This document shows positions 26,070 through 34,610 of a stretch of DNA of 64,000 nt, one piece after another. This DNA is from Halorussus pelagicus (GTDB lineage: Archaea > Halobacteriota > Halobacteria > Halobacteriales > Haladaptataceae). Numbering within the stretch: position 1 is the first letter of the stretch; each line of letters opens with the position of its first letter. A model generated the notes under the pieces. The model searched no databases. It was not told the DNA's origin and was given only the letters and a program-made list of their open reading frames with translations. The position numbers and the translations under genes are program-made. The stretch spans positions 186,001 to 250,000 of the forward strand of contig NZ_CP035120.1 of assembly GCF_004087835.1 (NCBI RefSeq), read 5' to 3'.

Positions 26070-26321
26070 GGAATTGTGTTAGCGTGAGATGGTAAAAAAG
26101 GCGTCAATTAAACAGGTCGGTGTGTAGAGCGCGAGCGTAAGCGGTGAAAAACGCCAAGGCACGACCGCCGCTCAGTCAGGGCCGGAGGTAGGCGTAGCCG
26201 TCGTTTTGCAGACGAGTCAGTCCGCTCGCGCCCGAAAAACCGTCTCGACGGGCGCACCGACCTCGAAAATCCCACCTGCGAGACACGAACGCTTACGGTC
26301 CGGCCGACAGATTGGCAAGGT

Positions 26322-26921
26322 ATGACGAACGCCCCGGACTACAAGGCGCAGGTTCGAGACGCCTTCCCCGAAATCGCCGACATCGAGGACGAGGCGTTGC
26401 GCGAGCAGGTGGTCGAAGCGTGGACGCTCGGTCTCGAACGCGGCGGGTGGCGGGACGTGTCGAACACCCCCTACGCGTGGAACATCCACGAGGTCACGAA
26501 CGTCGAACACGTCCGCGGGGTCACGCGCATTGCGGTCAAATCCGCCGAGGAGCAACGCGACTTTCACGGCGCGGACCCCGACCTCGACGTGATTCGGGCC
26601 GCCTGCCTCCTCCACGACGTGGGCAAGTGCTACGAGTACGTCGAGTACGTAGACGACGAGCAACTGCTGGACCCCGACCCGCGGTACGCCAGCGACGAGA
26701 TTCCCCACTCGTTGTCGGGGTACGCGCTGGCCCACGAGGTCGGGTGTCCGCTGGCGGTCCAGCGCGCGATTCCCCACTTCCTCGGCGAAGTCCCGAAGCG
26801 CACCCTCGAAGCCGAGTTAGTGAAGAGCGCCAACTCCGCGAGTTCGAACGCCATCACCCAGTCCGCGATGGGTATCACGTTGCAGGAGTGGGTCGATAAA
26901 TACTCGCAGACGAGCGACTGA
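26322..26921 (+). CDS. HD-domain phosphohydrolase
   Basis: The product is 199 residues. The HD signature is NVEHVRGVTRIAV with LLHDVGKCYEYVEYVD. A second conserved block, IPHSLSGYALAHEVGCPLAV, carries further His residues for metal binding. These enzymes remove phosphate from nucleotides or related substrates. The next gene is a dCTP deaminase/dUTPase-like protein, which suggests a nucleotide-handling neighbourhood. The ATG at 26322 sits after ATTGGCAAGGT with no clear Shine-Dalgarno sequence. Confidence 0.82.
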   Translation: MTNAPDYKAQVRDAFPEIADIEDEALREQVVEAWTLGLERGGWRDVSNTPYAWNIHEVTNVEHVRGVTRIAVKSAEEQRDFHGADPDLDVIRAACLLHDVGKCYEYVEYVDDEQLLDPDPRYASDEIPHSLSGYALAHEVGCPLAVQRAIPHFLGEVPKRTLEAELVKSANSASSNAITQSAMGITLQEWVDKYSQTSD

Positions 26922-26964
26922 GCGCGGACGCTTTTCACGCTGGCGCTCGTCGGTCCCGACGACC

Positions 26965-27402
26965 ATGCGACCCAGCGAACTCACCACCCTCGTCTCCGGC
27001 CTGCTCCACGAGGAGACCCAGATTACCGACCGCGGTCTCGACCTGACCGTCAACGAGGTGCTTCGAGTCGAGACGCCCGGCAGGGTGGATTTCGGCGGCG
27101 ACGAACTCGACGGCGCGAACTGCTCGGTCCACGAGAAAGTGTGGCGCGACGAGGACGACGAGTACCAGTGGTGGCACTTGAAGGGCGGCCAGTACCTCGT
27201 GGAGTACAACGAGACGTTCTCGACCGACCGCGCGCTGCGGGTCCAGACCCGCGACGCGGTGCGCGAGCGCGGCGCGTTTCACCCGACGCTGGAACTGACG
27301 GAACTCGGCCGAGTCCCCTTCGCGGTGGCTCCCGGCGGACTCCGACTGAAAGAGAACGCCCGGATTTCGACCGTACTGCCGCCCGAAGCGGAGTCGGAGT
27401 AA
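26965..27402 (+). CDS. dCTP deaminase/dUTPase-like protein
   Basis: The product is 145 residues. TQITDRGLDLTVNEVLRV at the N-terminus and FHPTLELTELGRVPFAVAPG near the C-terminus resemble the beta-barrel of the dCTP deaminase/dUTPase fold. This short form without the usual catalytic spacing is common in haloarchaea. The reaction is therefore uncertain. It lies 43 bases after the HD gene on the same strand and may be co-transcribed. Confidence 0.7.
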   Translation: MRPSELTTLVSGLLHEETQITDRGLDLTVNEVLRVETPGRVDFGGDELDGANCSVHEKVWRDEDDEYQWWHLKGGQYLVEYNETFSTDRALRVQTRDAVRERGAFHPTLELTELGRVPFAVAPGGLRLKENARISTVLPPEAESE

Positions 27403-27466
27403 CGTTTCGTCTCGGCAGCCGAGTCGCCGCCACCTCCTTTTCCCGCCGCGCGTCGAACGCCGAGAT

Positions 27467-27843
27467 ATGTACGAGAAGACCAGCCTCGCCGACCTCGAAA
27501 CCCGCGACGTGGAGGACATCGAACCCGGCCTGAAGGCCGGGGGTATCGGCTTCGACCCGAGGAGATGCGCCCGAGCGTCTGGGAGTTTTCGGCGGGCGAG
27601 CGGAACAACCGGCACCGCCACGAGGAGCAGGAAGAACTCTACTACGTCCTCGACGGCGAGTTCCTCGTGACCGTCGAAAGCGAGGACGAGGAGCGCGAAA
27701 CCTTCGAACTCGACAGAAACGAGGTGGTCGTGATTCTGCCCGAGACGTGACGGCAGTTCGAGGCGCTGGAGGACGGCCGGATGCTGGTCGTCGGCGCGCC
27801 GAGCGTCAAAGACGACGCAATTACTGAGGACGAGGCGTCGTAG
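27467..27843 (+). pseudogene. Cupin gene with frameshift and nonsense codon
   Basis: The frame starts at the ATG at 27467 (MYEKTSLADLETRDVEDIEP) and is lost by a -1 shift near 27557-27560. Homology continues in another frame: EEMRPSVWEFSAGERNNRHR, then QEELYYVLDGEF, a normal cupin metal site. At 27748-27750 a TGA interrupts PET-stop-RQFEA, where this family usually has Trp. The frame then continues to a TAG at 27841-27843 with the family ending (VVGAPSVKDDAITEDEAS). Both lesions make it non-functional unless sequence error is involved. Confidence 0.75.
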
Positions 27844-27855
27844 GAGACGAAACGG

Positions 27856-29130
27856 TCAGTGCTCGATGGTCGTCATCTCCTCGACGGGCCACTGGCTCAG
27901 AATCTCGACGCCGTTCTCGCGGACGACGACCATCTCTTCGACGCGGACGCCCTGACGGTCCGCGGGCCGCATCGTCTCGACGGCCATCGTCATCCCCTCC
28001 TCGATTTCGATGGGGTGGTCGGGCGAGAGACCGCGCCAGATGAGCGGCACTTCGTAGAGTTGGAGACCGAGTCCGTGCGCCCAGTGGTTCGTGGTCATCT
28101 CCCAGAACTCGTCGGCACCGTACCAGTCCATCTGTTCGCCCTCCTCGTCGGGGAAGCCCCGACAGATTTCGTCGGTCGTCGCGCCCGGTTCGATGCGTTC
28201 CAACACGTCGTAGAGGTCGTCGCGGGCCTTCCTGTAGGCGTCCTGCTGGGCTTGGGTGGGTTCGCCGATGCTGAAGGTCCGGTAGTAACAGGACCGATAG
28301 CCCATGAAACCGATGTTGTAGAAATCGGCGTAAACGAGGTCGCCCGGCCGAATCACGCGGTCGGTCGTGTTGGCCTGATGCTTGGGCCAGGTGTTCGGCC
28401 CGGAGGTGACGTAGCCACCCTGGGCCATCGCGCCGAGTCGCCAGAGTTCCTTCGTCGCCTCGCCCCAGACCTCCGACTCGCGCATGCCGGGCTTGGCGGT
28501 CTCTTTGATTCGCTGGAATCCGGCCTCGCAGATAGCCGCGACCTGTCGCAGACACTCGATTTCGTCGCGGGTCTTGACCTTCCGGGCGTCCTCCATGACC
28601 TGCGCGCAGTCGCCGGGTCGAACCTCGACGCCCCGGTTCTCGAACTCGGAGACGAGGGCCTGATTGCCCACGTCGATGCCCATCGGTTCCTTGTGGACGC
28701 CGTACTCCTCCATCGCCTCGACCACGAGGTCGGCCATCTTGCCTTTGAGCCAGTTGCGCGCCGAGTCACGACCAGAGGCCCGCGGGACGTTCCCCAGTCC
28801 GGGGACCGCGTAGCGGATGTCGTCAAGCCACGGGCAGTTGAACCGCTGGTTGCTTGCGTGGTCGGCAGTGTCCCAGTGGACCACGTCGCCGTCCTCGGTG
28901 AGCAGGGTGTAGTGGTCGGCCCCGCTCCCACCGGTCATGGCGAGGCCGGTGACGTAGCGGACGTTGGGGTCGTCTATCAGGAGCATGCTCCCCATCTCGG
29001 TCTCCTGCAAGCGTTCGAGCGCCCGCTCCTTGCGCTCGCGTCGCATGCGCTGGAAGTCGATGCGCTCCTCCCAATCGACGCCCATCGTGCCGCGAGTGCC
29101 CTCCATGAAATCGCGTTGATAAAATCCCAT
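27856..29130 (-). CDS. M24 family hydrolase (creatinase/Xaa-Pro peptidase-like), altered metal site
   Basis: From the ATG at 29130 the product is 424 residues with the creatinase N-domain and a pita-bread C-domain. Metal-site regions are DLVYADFYNIGFMGYRSCYY, NHWAHGLGLQLYEVP, EGMTMAVET and RVEEMVVV. In typical M24 peptidases the first region has a second Asp, at the position aligned with the Cys of RSC here. The His of the LxxHExP motif is Tyr (LQLYEVP). It may therefore be a non-peptidase member, such as a creatinase-like enzyme, rather than a proline peptidase. Longer starts upstream (to 29268) add unrelated sequence and are rejected. Confidence 0.75.
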   Translation of the reverse strand: MGFYQRDFMEGTRGTMGVDWEERIDFQRMRRERKERALERLQETEMGSMLLIDDPNVRYVTGLAMTGGSGADHYTLLTEDGDVVHWDTADHASNQRFNCPWLDDIRYAVPGLGNVPRASGRDSARNWLKGKMADLVVEAMEEYGVHKEPMGIDVGNQALVSEFENRGVEVRPGDCAQVMEDARKVKTRDEIECLRQVAAICEAGFQRIKETAKPGMRESEVWGEATKELWRLGAMAQGGYVTSGPNTWPKHQANTTDRVIRPGDLVYADFYNIGFMGYRSCYYRTFSIGEPTQAQQDAYRKARDDLYDVLERIEPGATTDEICRGFPDEEGEQMDWYGADEFWEMTTNHWAHGLGLQLYEVPLIWRGLSPDHPIEIEEGMTMAVETMRPADRQGVRVEEMVVVRENGVEILSQWPVEEMTTIEH

Positions 29131-29188
29131 GCACGCGATTACGCCGAGGGAAGTAATGAAAGTAGGTGTGAGTCCGCGGACGACTAGG

Positions 29189-29560
29189 CTACTCGAAGTG
29201 CTCGACGTTGCTGAGGAGATAGAACACAATAGCGATGTCGAAGAGAAGCGCGAGCGGTGCGAGCGCAACGATATCGATCAGTCCGCTCAACAGGAACACC
29301 CACAGCCCCCATTTGTATCCCCAGAATCGGAGATTCCAGAGGCACACCAGCACGACTAGTTCCGCGGCGAGAAACCCGACGCCGAGGAGAGCGAGAATCC
29401 CGACGAAGCCGCCGCTCTCTAACAACTCGAGCAGTCGTGTGTACGAGACGAATAAGCCGAAAAACTCGACGAGACAAATAGCCGTAACCCCCGACGGGCG
29501 CGACGAGCGCTTCCCAGTGTCGAGAGGAGACGAACGAGGAGGGACAGGCTTGGAGGACAT
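29189..29560 (-). CDS. Small membrane protein
   Basis: The product is 123 residues. A Ser/Pro-rich N-terminus precedes four hydrophobic segments, including FVGILALLGVGFLAAELVVL and WVFLLSGLIDIVALAPLALL, and the protein ends YLLSNVEHFE. The RFWGYKWGLW motif sits between the second and third helices. Function is unknown. A decayed relative lies 294 bases upstream on the same strand. Confidence 0.65.
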   Translation of the reverse strand: MSSKPVPPRSSPLDTGKRSSRPSGVTAICLVEFFGLFVSYTRLLELLESGGFVGILALLGVGFLAAELVVLVCLWNLRFWGYKWGLWVFLLSGLIDIVALAPLALLFDIAIVFYLLSNVEHFE

Positions 29561-29853
29561 CGAATCACGCTAGTAATGACAGAGAAGTAAATATTGTGGT
29601 CGAGGCGACGGTGCCAAGAAGACGCAGGCAGTTCGCTCGAAACGCTTTGGGATGCGAACGATATTCGGTCTACATGAGCCAGAGAGTCGTCCATCGGTCG
29701 CTCGCTGTATCTCCCTGCCGGAGGTCATGCTAACTATTTCGGGAGCGACTCGGGTAACAGCGGAGAAGGAACGGTTGGGAGCGCCGCGACCGGCGAACTG
29801 CCGGGCGATGGACCACCAAATCGGCGGTCCACCGAACCGGCGAGTCAATGATT
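29561..29853. other. Gap between the membrane protein and its decayed relative
   Basis: About 290 bases with no convincing gene. It contains a short inverted repeat, TGGACC and GGTCCA, near 29809-29831, and promoter-like sequence for the minus-strand gene near 29575-29595. Confidence 0.35.
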
Positions 29854-30108
29854 CTACCGGAAATGGTTGGCATTGCTCACGATGTACGCGACGATTAGTA
29901 CGTCGATTATCAGCGAGACGATGCTGAGGGTCACGAGGTCGAGAATCGCGCTGAAGACGTACAGGCGAATCCTCCACTTGTAGCCTCACTGCTGAAGCGT
30001 CCAGAGACCCAAGAGGACGATTCCTTTCCCGACGACGAGAGCGAGTCCGACGAGTCCGACGACGCGGAACGGAAAACATAGCACGACGAGTCGGCTACCG
30101 ACGAACAT
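29854..30108 (-). pseudogene. Decayed paralogue of the membrane protein at 29189
   Basis: The minus-strand frame from 30108 reads MFVGSRLVVLCFPFRVVGLV, then VLLGLWTLQQ, a TGA at 29986-29988, then GYKWRIRLYVFSAILDLVTL and ends IVSNANHFR followed by TAG at 29854. This aligns with the second half of the intact protein at 29189 (WGYKWGLW ... YLLSNVEHFE). The TGA replaces the Trp of WGYKW. The N-terminal helices are missing, and the possible start overlaps the exporter gene start at 30107 on the other strand. Confidence 0.7.
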
Positions 30109-30430
30109 GTCGTGGTACGTCCTTCTCGTCGCGGGCCTGTTCGAAATCGCGTGGGCAGTCGGGTTGGAATACTCCGACGGTCTCTCGAAACCGGTGCCGA
30201 CCGCCGCCACCGTCCTCGCCCTCGTGGTCAGCATGGTCCTGCTGGCGAGAGCGGTCGAGAACTTGCCCGTCGGAACCGCCTACGCGGTCTGGACCGGCAT
30301 CGGGGCCGTCGGCACCGCGACGCTCGGCATCGTCCTGTTCGAAGAACCGGCCGACCTCGCGCGAATCGGATTCATCGGCGTCATCGTCGTCGGCATCGTC
30401 GGACTGCACGCCTCCTCGGGCGGGCACTGA
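30107..30430 (+). CDS. sugE: SMR-family exporter, SugE/Gdx-like (guanidinium)
   Basis: The product is 107 residues with four transmembrane segments. Motifs match the SugE/Gdx branch of the SMR family: MSWYVLLVAGLFEIAWAVGL with the essential Glu13, and LPVGTAYAVWTGIGAVG. The Gdx type exports guanidinium by proton exchange. The EmrE-type drug pump differs at these positions. No guanidine riboswitch is seen in the 80 bases upstream. It is transcribed divergently from the decayed membrane protein gene, with overlapping start codons. Confidence 0.88.
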   Translation: MSWYVLLVAGLFEIAWAVGLEYSDGLSKPVPTAATVLALVVSMVLLARAVENLPVGTAYAVWTGIGAVGTATLGIVLFEEPADLARIGFIGVIVVGIVGLHASSGGH

Positions 30431-30448
30431 GTCGCTCGCTCCCGACTA

Positions 30449-30456
30449 GTTTTATG
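30449..30456 (+). promoter_or_regulatory. TATA-like box for the EthD gene
   Basis: AGTTTTAT lies 25-32 bases before the ATG at 30481. It supports 30481 over the ATG at 30454. Confidence 0.4.
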
Positions 30457-30480
30457 AGCGTTCCAACTGTTTGGATAAAC

Positions 30481-31197
30481 ATGTACAAGCACGTCGCCCT
30501 GCTCGTCCGACAGGAGGGGATGACCCACGAGGAGTTCGTGGACCACTGGCAGAACGAACACACCCCCATCGCCCGCGACATCGAGGGCGTCGCGCGCTAC
30601 CAGACGGTCCTGCCCACAGACCCCGAGAACGCCGAGTTCGACGGCATCGCCGAACTCTACTTCGAGGAGTTAGACGACCTGCACGACGCGCTGGGAAGCG
30701 AGGGGTCGCGCGACTACGACCCCGAGAAGGGTAAAGCGAAAGAGGCCCGCGAGGACGTTGACAACTTCCTCGACATCAAGCGCCGACCGCGGTTCATCGG
30801 CGAGGAAATCGTCCAGAAAGACGAGGTAGACGGTGACACGGATGGTCTCTACAAACACTCAGCCTTCCTCGTCCGCCAAGAGGGGATGAGCCACGAGGAG
30901 TTCGTGGACTACTGGCAGGGCAACCACACACCCATCGCCCGCGAAATCGACGGCGTGGTCCGGTACGCCACCGTCCTGCCCACGGACCCAGAGAACGCCG
31001 AGTTCGACGGTATCGCGGAACTTTACTTCGAGGACGTGGACAAACTCTACGACGCACTGGGAAGCGAAGGGTCACGCGACTACGACCCCGAGAAGGGCAA
31101 GGCCAAGGAGGCCCGCGAGGACGTGAACAACTTCCTCGCTATCGACGAACGCCCGCGCTTCATCGGCCGAGAGACGGTCCAGAAAGACGAGACGTAG
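30481..31197 (+). CDS. Tandem-duplicated EthD-domain protein
   Basis: The product is 238 residues made of two near-identical units. Unit 1 (residues 1-119) and unit 2 (123-238) share the sequence LVRQEGM-HEEFVD-W and later TVLPTDPENAEFDGIAELYF, 122 residues apart. The DNA of the two copies is also closely similar, which points to a recent internal duplication. EthD domains form ferredoxin-like dimers that handle small hydrophobic molecules, so the fusion probably makes a covalent dimer. Function beyond that is unknown. It starts at 30481, next to the TATA box. Confidence 0.9.
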   Translation: MYKHVALLVRQEGMTHEEFVDHWQNEHTPIARDIEGVARYQTVLPTDPENAEFDGIAELYFEELDDLHDALGSEGSRDYDPEKGKAKEAREDVDNFLDIKRRPRFIGEEIVQKDEVDGDTDGLYKHSAFLVRQEGMSHEEFVDYWQGNHTPIAREIDGVVRYATVLPTDPENAEFDGIAELYFEDVDKLYDALGSEGSRDYDPEKGKAKEAREDVNNFLAIDERPRFIGRETVQKDET

Positions 31198-31267
31198 CGC
31201 GAGCCGAACCGTCGGCGACGACATCTCACGCACAAAACACTAAGGCGCTCCCCGCCGACCTCGGGGT

Positions 31268-32272
31268 ATGGAAATCGGGACCGGACTGTTCACCTGCCAG
31301 CGGCGACCCGACGACGACCGGACGACGGGAGCGATATACGACGAGATGCTGACGCTCGGCCGGGCCATCGACGAGTCGGGCCTCGCCAGCGCGTGGGTTT
31401 CGGAGCATCACTTCGCGGCGGACGGCTACCTCTCGGCGACGATGCCGACGCTCGGCGCGCTCGCGGCCGAGACCGAGAACATCAAACTCGGCACCTGCAT
31501 CGCGCTCGCGCCGCTGTACGACGGCGTGCGACTCGCCGAGGACGCCGCGACGGTGGACCTGCTGGCGGACGGCCGACTCACGCTCGGTCTCGCCATCGGG
31601 TCGAACCCGACGGAGTTCGAGGAGTTCGGCGTCCCCCGCGAGGAGCGCGTCGAGCGCATGCGCGACACGACCGACCTGCTCCGGGCGGCGTGGTCGGAGG
31701 GACCGTTAGAGTACGACGCCGAGTTCCACGACGTGTCGCCCGACGTGAGCGTGACGCCCAAACCGGACGGCGAGATTCCCGTGATGTACGGCGGGTCAGC
31801 GAAACCCGCGGTCCGGCGCGCCGCGCGCGTCGCCGACGCGTGGTGCGCGCCCTCGGCGCTCTCGGTGGCGGGTGTCCGCAAGCGCGTCGAGGACATCCGA
31901 AGCGTCCGCGAGGAGGAGAACCTCGATAGAGAGTTCCAAATCTACGTCCTCCAACACGGCTTCGTCGGCGATTCGAAAGAAGACGCGTGGGAGCAGATGA
32001 AGGACGGCTACTTCTACATCCAGCGGCGTTACGCCGAGATTTTCTCCGGCGAGGAAGTCGCGGAACTCGACGACGAGCGCAAGCGAGAGTTGAAAGAGCA
32101 GGCCGTCTTCGGCACGCCCGAACAGGTAATCGACCAGTTGGAGACGTACCGCGACGCCCTCGGCGACGACGTTCACTTCGTCTTCCGGACCTACCACCCC
32201 GGAATCGGCACCGACCGGATGGTCGAGTGCGTCGAGCGACTGGGTGAGGAGGTCGTGCCGCACTTCGAGTAG
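31268..32272 (+). CDS. Luciferase-like (LLM class) flavin-dependent oxidoreductase
   Basis: The product is 334 residues. It matches the bacterial luciferase/F420 superfamily: MEIGTGLFTCQRRPD at the start, then IDESGLASAWVSEHHFAADG, TENIKLGTCIALAPLYDGVR and LADGRLTLGLAIGSNPTEFE. These enzymes use reduced FMN or F420. The substrate is unknown. It follows the EthD gene by 70 bases on the same strand, which suggests a functional link, since EthD proteins often accompany oxidoreductases. Confidence 0.88.
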   Translation: MEIGTGLFTCQRRPDDDRTTGAIYDEMLTLGRAIDESGLASAWVSEHHFAADGYLSATMPTLGALAAETENIKLGTCIALAPLYDGVRLAEDAATVDLLADGRLTLGLAIGSNPTEFEEFGVPREERVERMRDTTDLLRAAWSEGPLEYDAEFHDVSPDVSVTPKPDGEIPVMYGGSAKPAVRRAARVADAWCAPSALSVAGVRKRVEDIRSVREEENLDREFQIYVLQHGFVGDSKEDAWEQMKDGYFYIQRRYAEIFSGEEVAELDDERKRELKEQAVFGTPEQVIDQLETYRDALGDDVHFVFRTYHPGIGTDRMVECVERLGEEVVPHFE

Positions 32273-32332
32273 CGACCGAGGGTCCCGCTTCGCAGGCATA
32301 GACTAAAGACCCCGAAGAACCAACACGACAGC

Positions 32333-32584
32333 ATGGGTAAATTACTCCGATACAGCGGATGGGCGCTCCTCGCCCTCGTCGCGCTGTGGGTCGTTGCCGA
32401 AGTCGTCACGTTCGTCCTCGGTATCGTCTCGTGGGTCGTAAGTACGCTCGTCACGGTTGCGGTGGCCGCAGTGGTGCTGTACCTCGCGTACCTGCTCGTC
32501 TCGCGGCTACTCGGCGAGAGCGGCGGGAAACCGAAGTCCAAGTCGCGGTCCCGGTCGCGCGAGCGCGAGAAGATTTTCGAGTGA
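32333..32584 (+). CDS. Small two-helix membrane protein
   Basis: The product is 83 residues with two hydrophobic segments (LLRYSGWALLALVALWVVAE and STLVTVAVAAVVLYLAYLLV) and a basic Lys/Arg/Ser-rich tail. It has no recognised function. It follows the oxidoreductase by 60 bases. Confidence 0.6.
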   Translation: MGKLLRYSGWALLALVALWVVAEVVTFVLGIVSWVVSTLVTVAVAAVVLYLAYLLVSRLLGESGGKPKSKSRSRSREREKIFE

Positions 32585-32716
32585 GCGCGGAGCGCGAACG
32601 AACGCCGACCGAATGCGGGCGGATTTCGACCGAGTGCGGGACGGATTTCGAGCGCGACGCGAGGTGCGTCGCGCGAACCACCAGCACTTAACTCCCCGGA
32701 GTCCGTCACGTTCGGT

Positions 32717-32917
32717 ATGGCTTCGACGTTGCGGCAGTTACTCCCGCAGTTTCTCATCATGATGTTGCTGTACTTCGCCCTCGTCGCCGTGCTGGCGACG
32801 GCGGGCGTGGAGGGGTTCGTGCCGCGAATCATCGCGGCGCTCGTCGTCGCGTTCGGCTACCCGGCGGCGCTCCGACGGATGGGCCGCGAACCGCCCGCGT
32901 GGAGACGGGAATCGTAA
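32717..32917 (+). CDS. Small membrane protein, 66 aa
   Basis: The product is 66 residues with one or two hydrophobic segments (LPQFLIMMLLYFALVAVLAT and VPRIIAALVVAFGYPAALRR). The basic C-terminus (RRMGREPPAWRRES) is probably cytoplasmic. The ATG at 32717 follows an AT-poor region without a clear Shine-Dalgarno sequence. Function unknown. Confidence 0.55.
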   Translation: MASTLRQLLPQFLIMMLLYFALVAVLATAGVEGFVPRIIAALVVAFGYPAALRRMGREPPAWRRES

Positions 32918-33027
32918 GTCGAATCGGCATTTTTGCGGTCAGTCACTTCTGCTCTCCCGCCGACAGGTAGCGCCTACGCGACGACAGACGGCCCATAACA
33001 AAGCGAGTAGCGTCCCGACAGACGCGC

Positions 33028-34560
33028 ATGCGGAGACTCACAGCGGCGTTGGCGGTGATTCTCGTCGGCGCGAGCGTGGCGGCGGCCCTGCCCGCCGCCG
33101 CGACCGGTAGCCCGACCGACCGAGAAGCGACAGTGACGAACGAGACCCGCGAACCGCCCGACTTACCAGAGCAGTGGCGCGAGACCTACGGCACGAGCGG
33201 CGACGACACGTTCGCCGACGCGGTTAGAACCGACGACGGCGGCTACCTGCTCGTCGGGTGGACCGGCGAGGACGACCGAGACGGGTGGGTCCTCAAGACC
33301 GACGCCGAGGGACAGAAACAGTGGGAGAAGCGCCTCGGCGGTCCCGACACCGACCGACTCTGGGGACTCGTCCGGACCGACGAGGGCTACCTGCTCGCCG
33401 GGCGGGCCACGGCCGACGGGAGCGCCGAGGGCTGGCTGGTCGAAATCGGTTCCGAGGGCGCGGTCCGCGAAAACCGGACCGTCGGCGCGGGAGCGTTCTA
33501 CGCGCTCGAACGGCGAGACGCGGGCAACGAGACGACGTATCTTGCGGCCGGTTGGACCCGCGGCGAGAGCGACCGAGACGGGTGGGCGGTCGGTCTCGAC
33601 GCCGACCGCTCGACGGCGTGGCAAAAGCGCTACGCGACGCCGGAGGGCTACGGTGACGGCTACGTCCGAGCGGTCGTGCCGACCGACGCGGGCTACTACC
33701 TCGCCGGGAAAATCGAGGGCGACAGCGACGACGGATGGGCGCTCCGAGTCGGTGCCGACGGGGAGCAAGCGTGGCAGACCACCGCGGGCGGCGCGAGCAG
33801 AGACGACGTGTGGGCGGCCGCGTCCGCCGCGCCCGTCGCCGCGGACGCGACAGCCACAACAAATGTGACAGACGCCGCGAACGGCACCGAATCGAGCGCA
33901 GAAGCCGCCGACGCCGCCGCCGGGTTCGTCCTCGCTGGCGAGACCGAGAGCAACAGCACCGGCCCGCGCGACGGGTGGCTCGTGAAGTTCGGTCCGGAGG
34001 GAAGTGTCGAGTGGGCGCGAACGCCCGGCGGCGAGGGTCTCCAGTGGCTCGACTCGGCGATGCGCACGGAGGAGGGCTACCTCTTCACCGGCGGGTCCGA
34101 CGCCGGGCCGAACGGGAGCGTTGACGGCTCCGTGCTGGCGACCGACGCCGAGGGCGAGACCCGCTGGCGGACGTACTACGGCACTAGCGGTTGGGACAAA
34201 CCGTGGCCCGCCATCCGCGCTCACGGGGACGGCTACCTCCTCGCGGGCCAGACCACCGGCGGCGACGCGGGAGGGAAGGACGGCTGGCTCCTGAAAATCG
34301 GCGGCTCAGGGATCGAGAACGGAAACGCGACCGCGGGTGAAACAACGACCGACGCGGGCGGTGCGAGAGAGACGACCGACGCGAGCGGTGCGGGAGAGAC
34401 GACCGACGCGGGCAGTGCGGGAAAGACGACCGACGAGGCGTTACGGGGTGAGACCGCCACGGCCACCGCAAGCGAGGGCGGCATCCCCGGATTCGGCGTC
34501 GGTGCAACGCTCGTCGCGCTCGGTGCGTTCGCCGCGCTTCTCGTCGCGGCGCGGCGATAG
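33028..34560 (+). CDS. Exported beta-propeller protein with PGF-CTERM-like anchor
   Basis: The product is 510 residues. A Sec signal peptide (LAVILVGASVAAALPAAATG) precedes six or more repeats of the type DDGGYLLVGWTGEDDRDGWV, as in PQQ/DUF-type propeller proteins. A low-complexity linker of repeats such as GARETTDASGAGETTDAGSA follows. The C-terminus ends with GGIPGFGVGATLVALGAFAA and a basic tail. This looks like a PGF-CTERM sorting signal recognised by archaeosortase A, in which the tripeptide PGF precedes a hydrophobic segment and Arg residues. The mature protein is therefore likely lipid-anchored at the cell surface. Function unknown. Confidence 0.8.
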   Translation: MRRLTAALAVILVGASVAAALPAAATGSPTDREATVTNETREPPDLPEQWRETYGTSGDDTFADAVRTDDGGYLLVGWTGEDDRDGWVLKTDAEGQKQWEKRLGGPDTDRLWGLVRTDEGYLLAGRATADGSAEGWLVEIGSEGAVRENRTVGAGAFYALERRDAGNETTYLAAGWTRGESDRDGWAVGLDADRSTAWQKRYATPEGYGDGYVRAVVPTDAGYYLAGKIEGDSDDGWALRVGADGEQAWQTTAGGASRDDVWAAASAAPVAADATATTNVTDAANGTESSAEAADAAAGFVLAGETESNSTGPRDGWLVKFGPEGSVEWARTPGGEGLQWLDSAMRTEEGYLFTGGSDAGPNGSVDGSVLATDAEGETRWRTYYGTSGWDKPWPAIRAHGDGYLLAGQTTGGDAGGKDGWLLKIGGSGIENGNATAGETTTDAGGARETTDASGAGETTDAGSAGKTTDEALRGETATATASEGGIPGFGVGATLVALGAFAALLVAARR

Positions 34561-34610
34561 CGCGGTGAGACGTTGCGACACGTCTCGACGCGTCATCTCG
34601 CCGCCTCGAC

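Noticed and set aside
26070-26321. Possible end of a minus-strand gene (a frame ending LQNDGYAYLRP)
   Set aside because: The ending looks protein-like, but the frame has no good start after the upstream stop codon and no partner homology that I can see. It may be a fragment.
27748-29988. TGA recoding to selenocysteine or Trp
   Set aside because: There is no SECIS-like element that I can see, haloarchaea are not known to use selenocysteine or a TGA-Trp code, and the cupin also has a frameshift.
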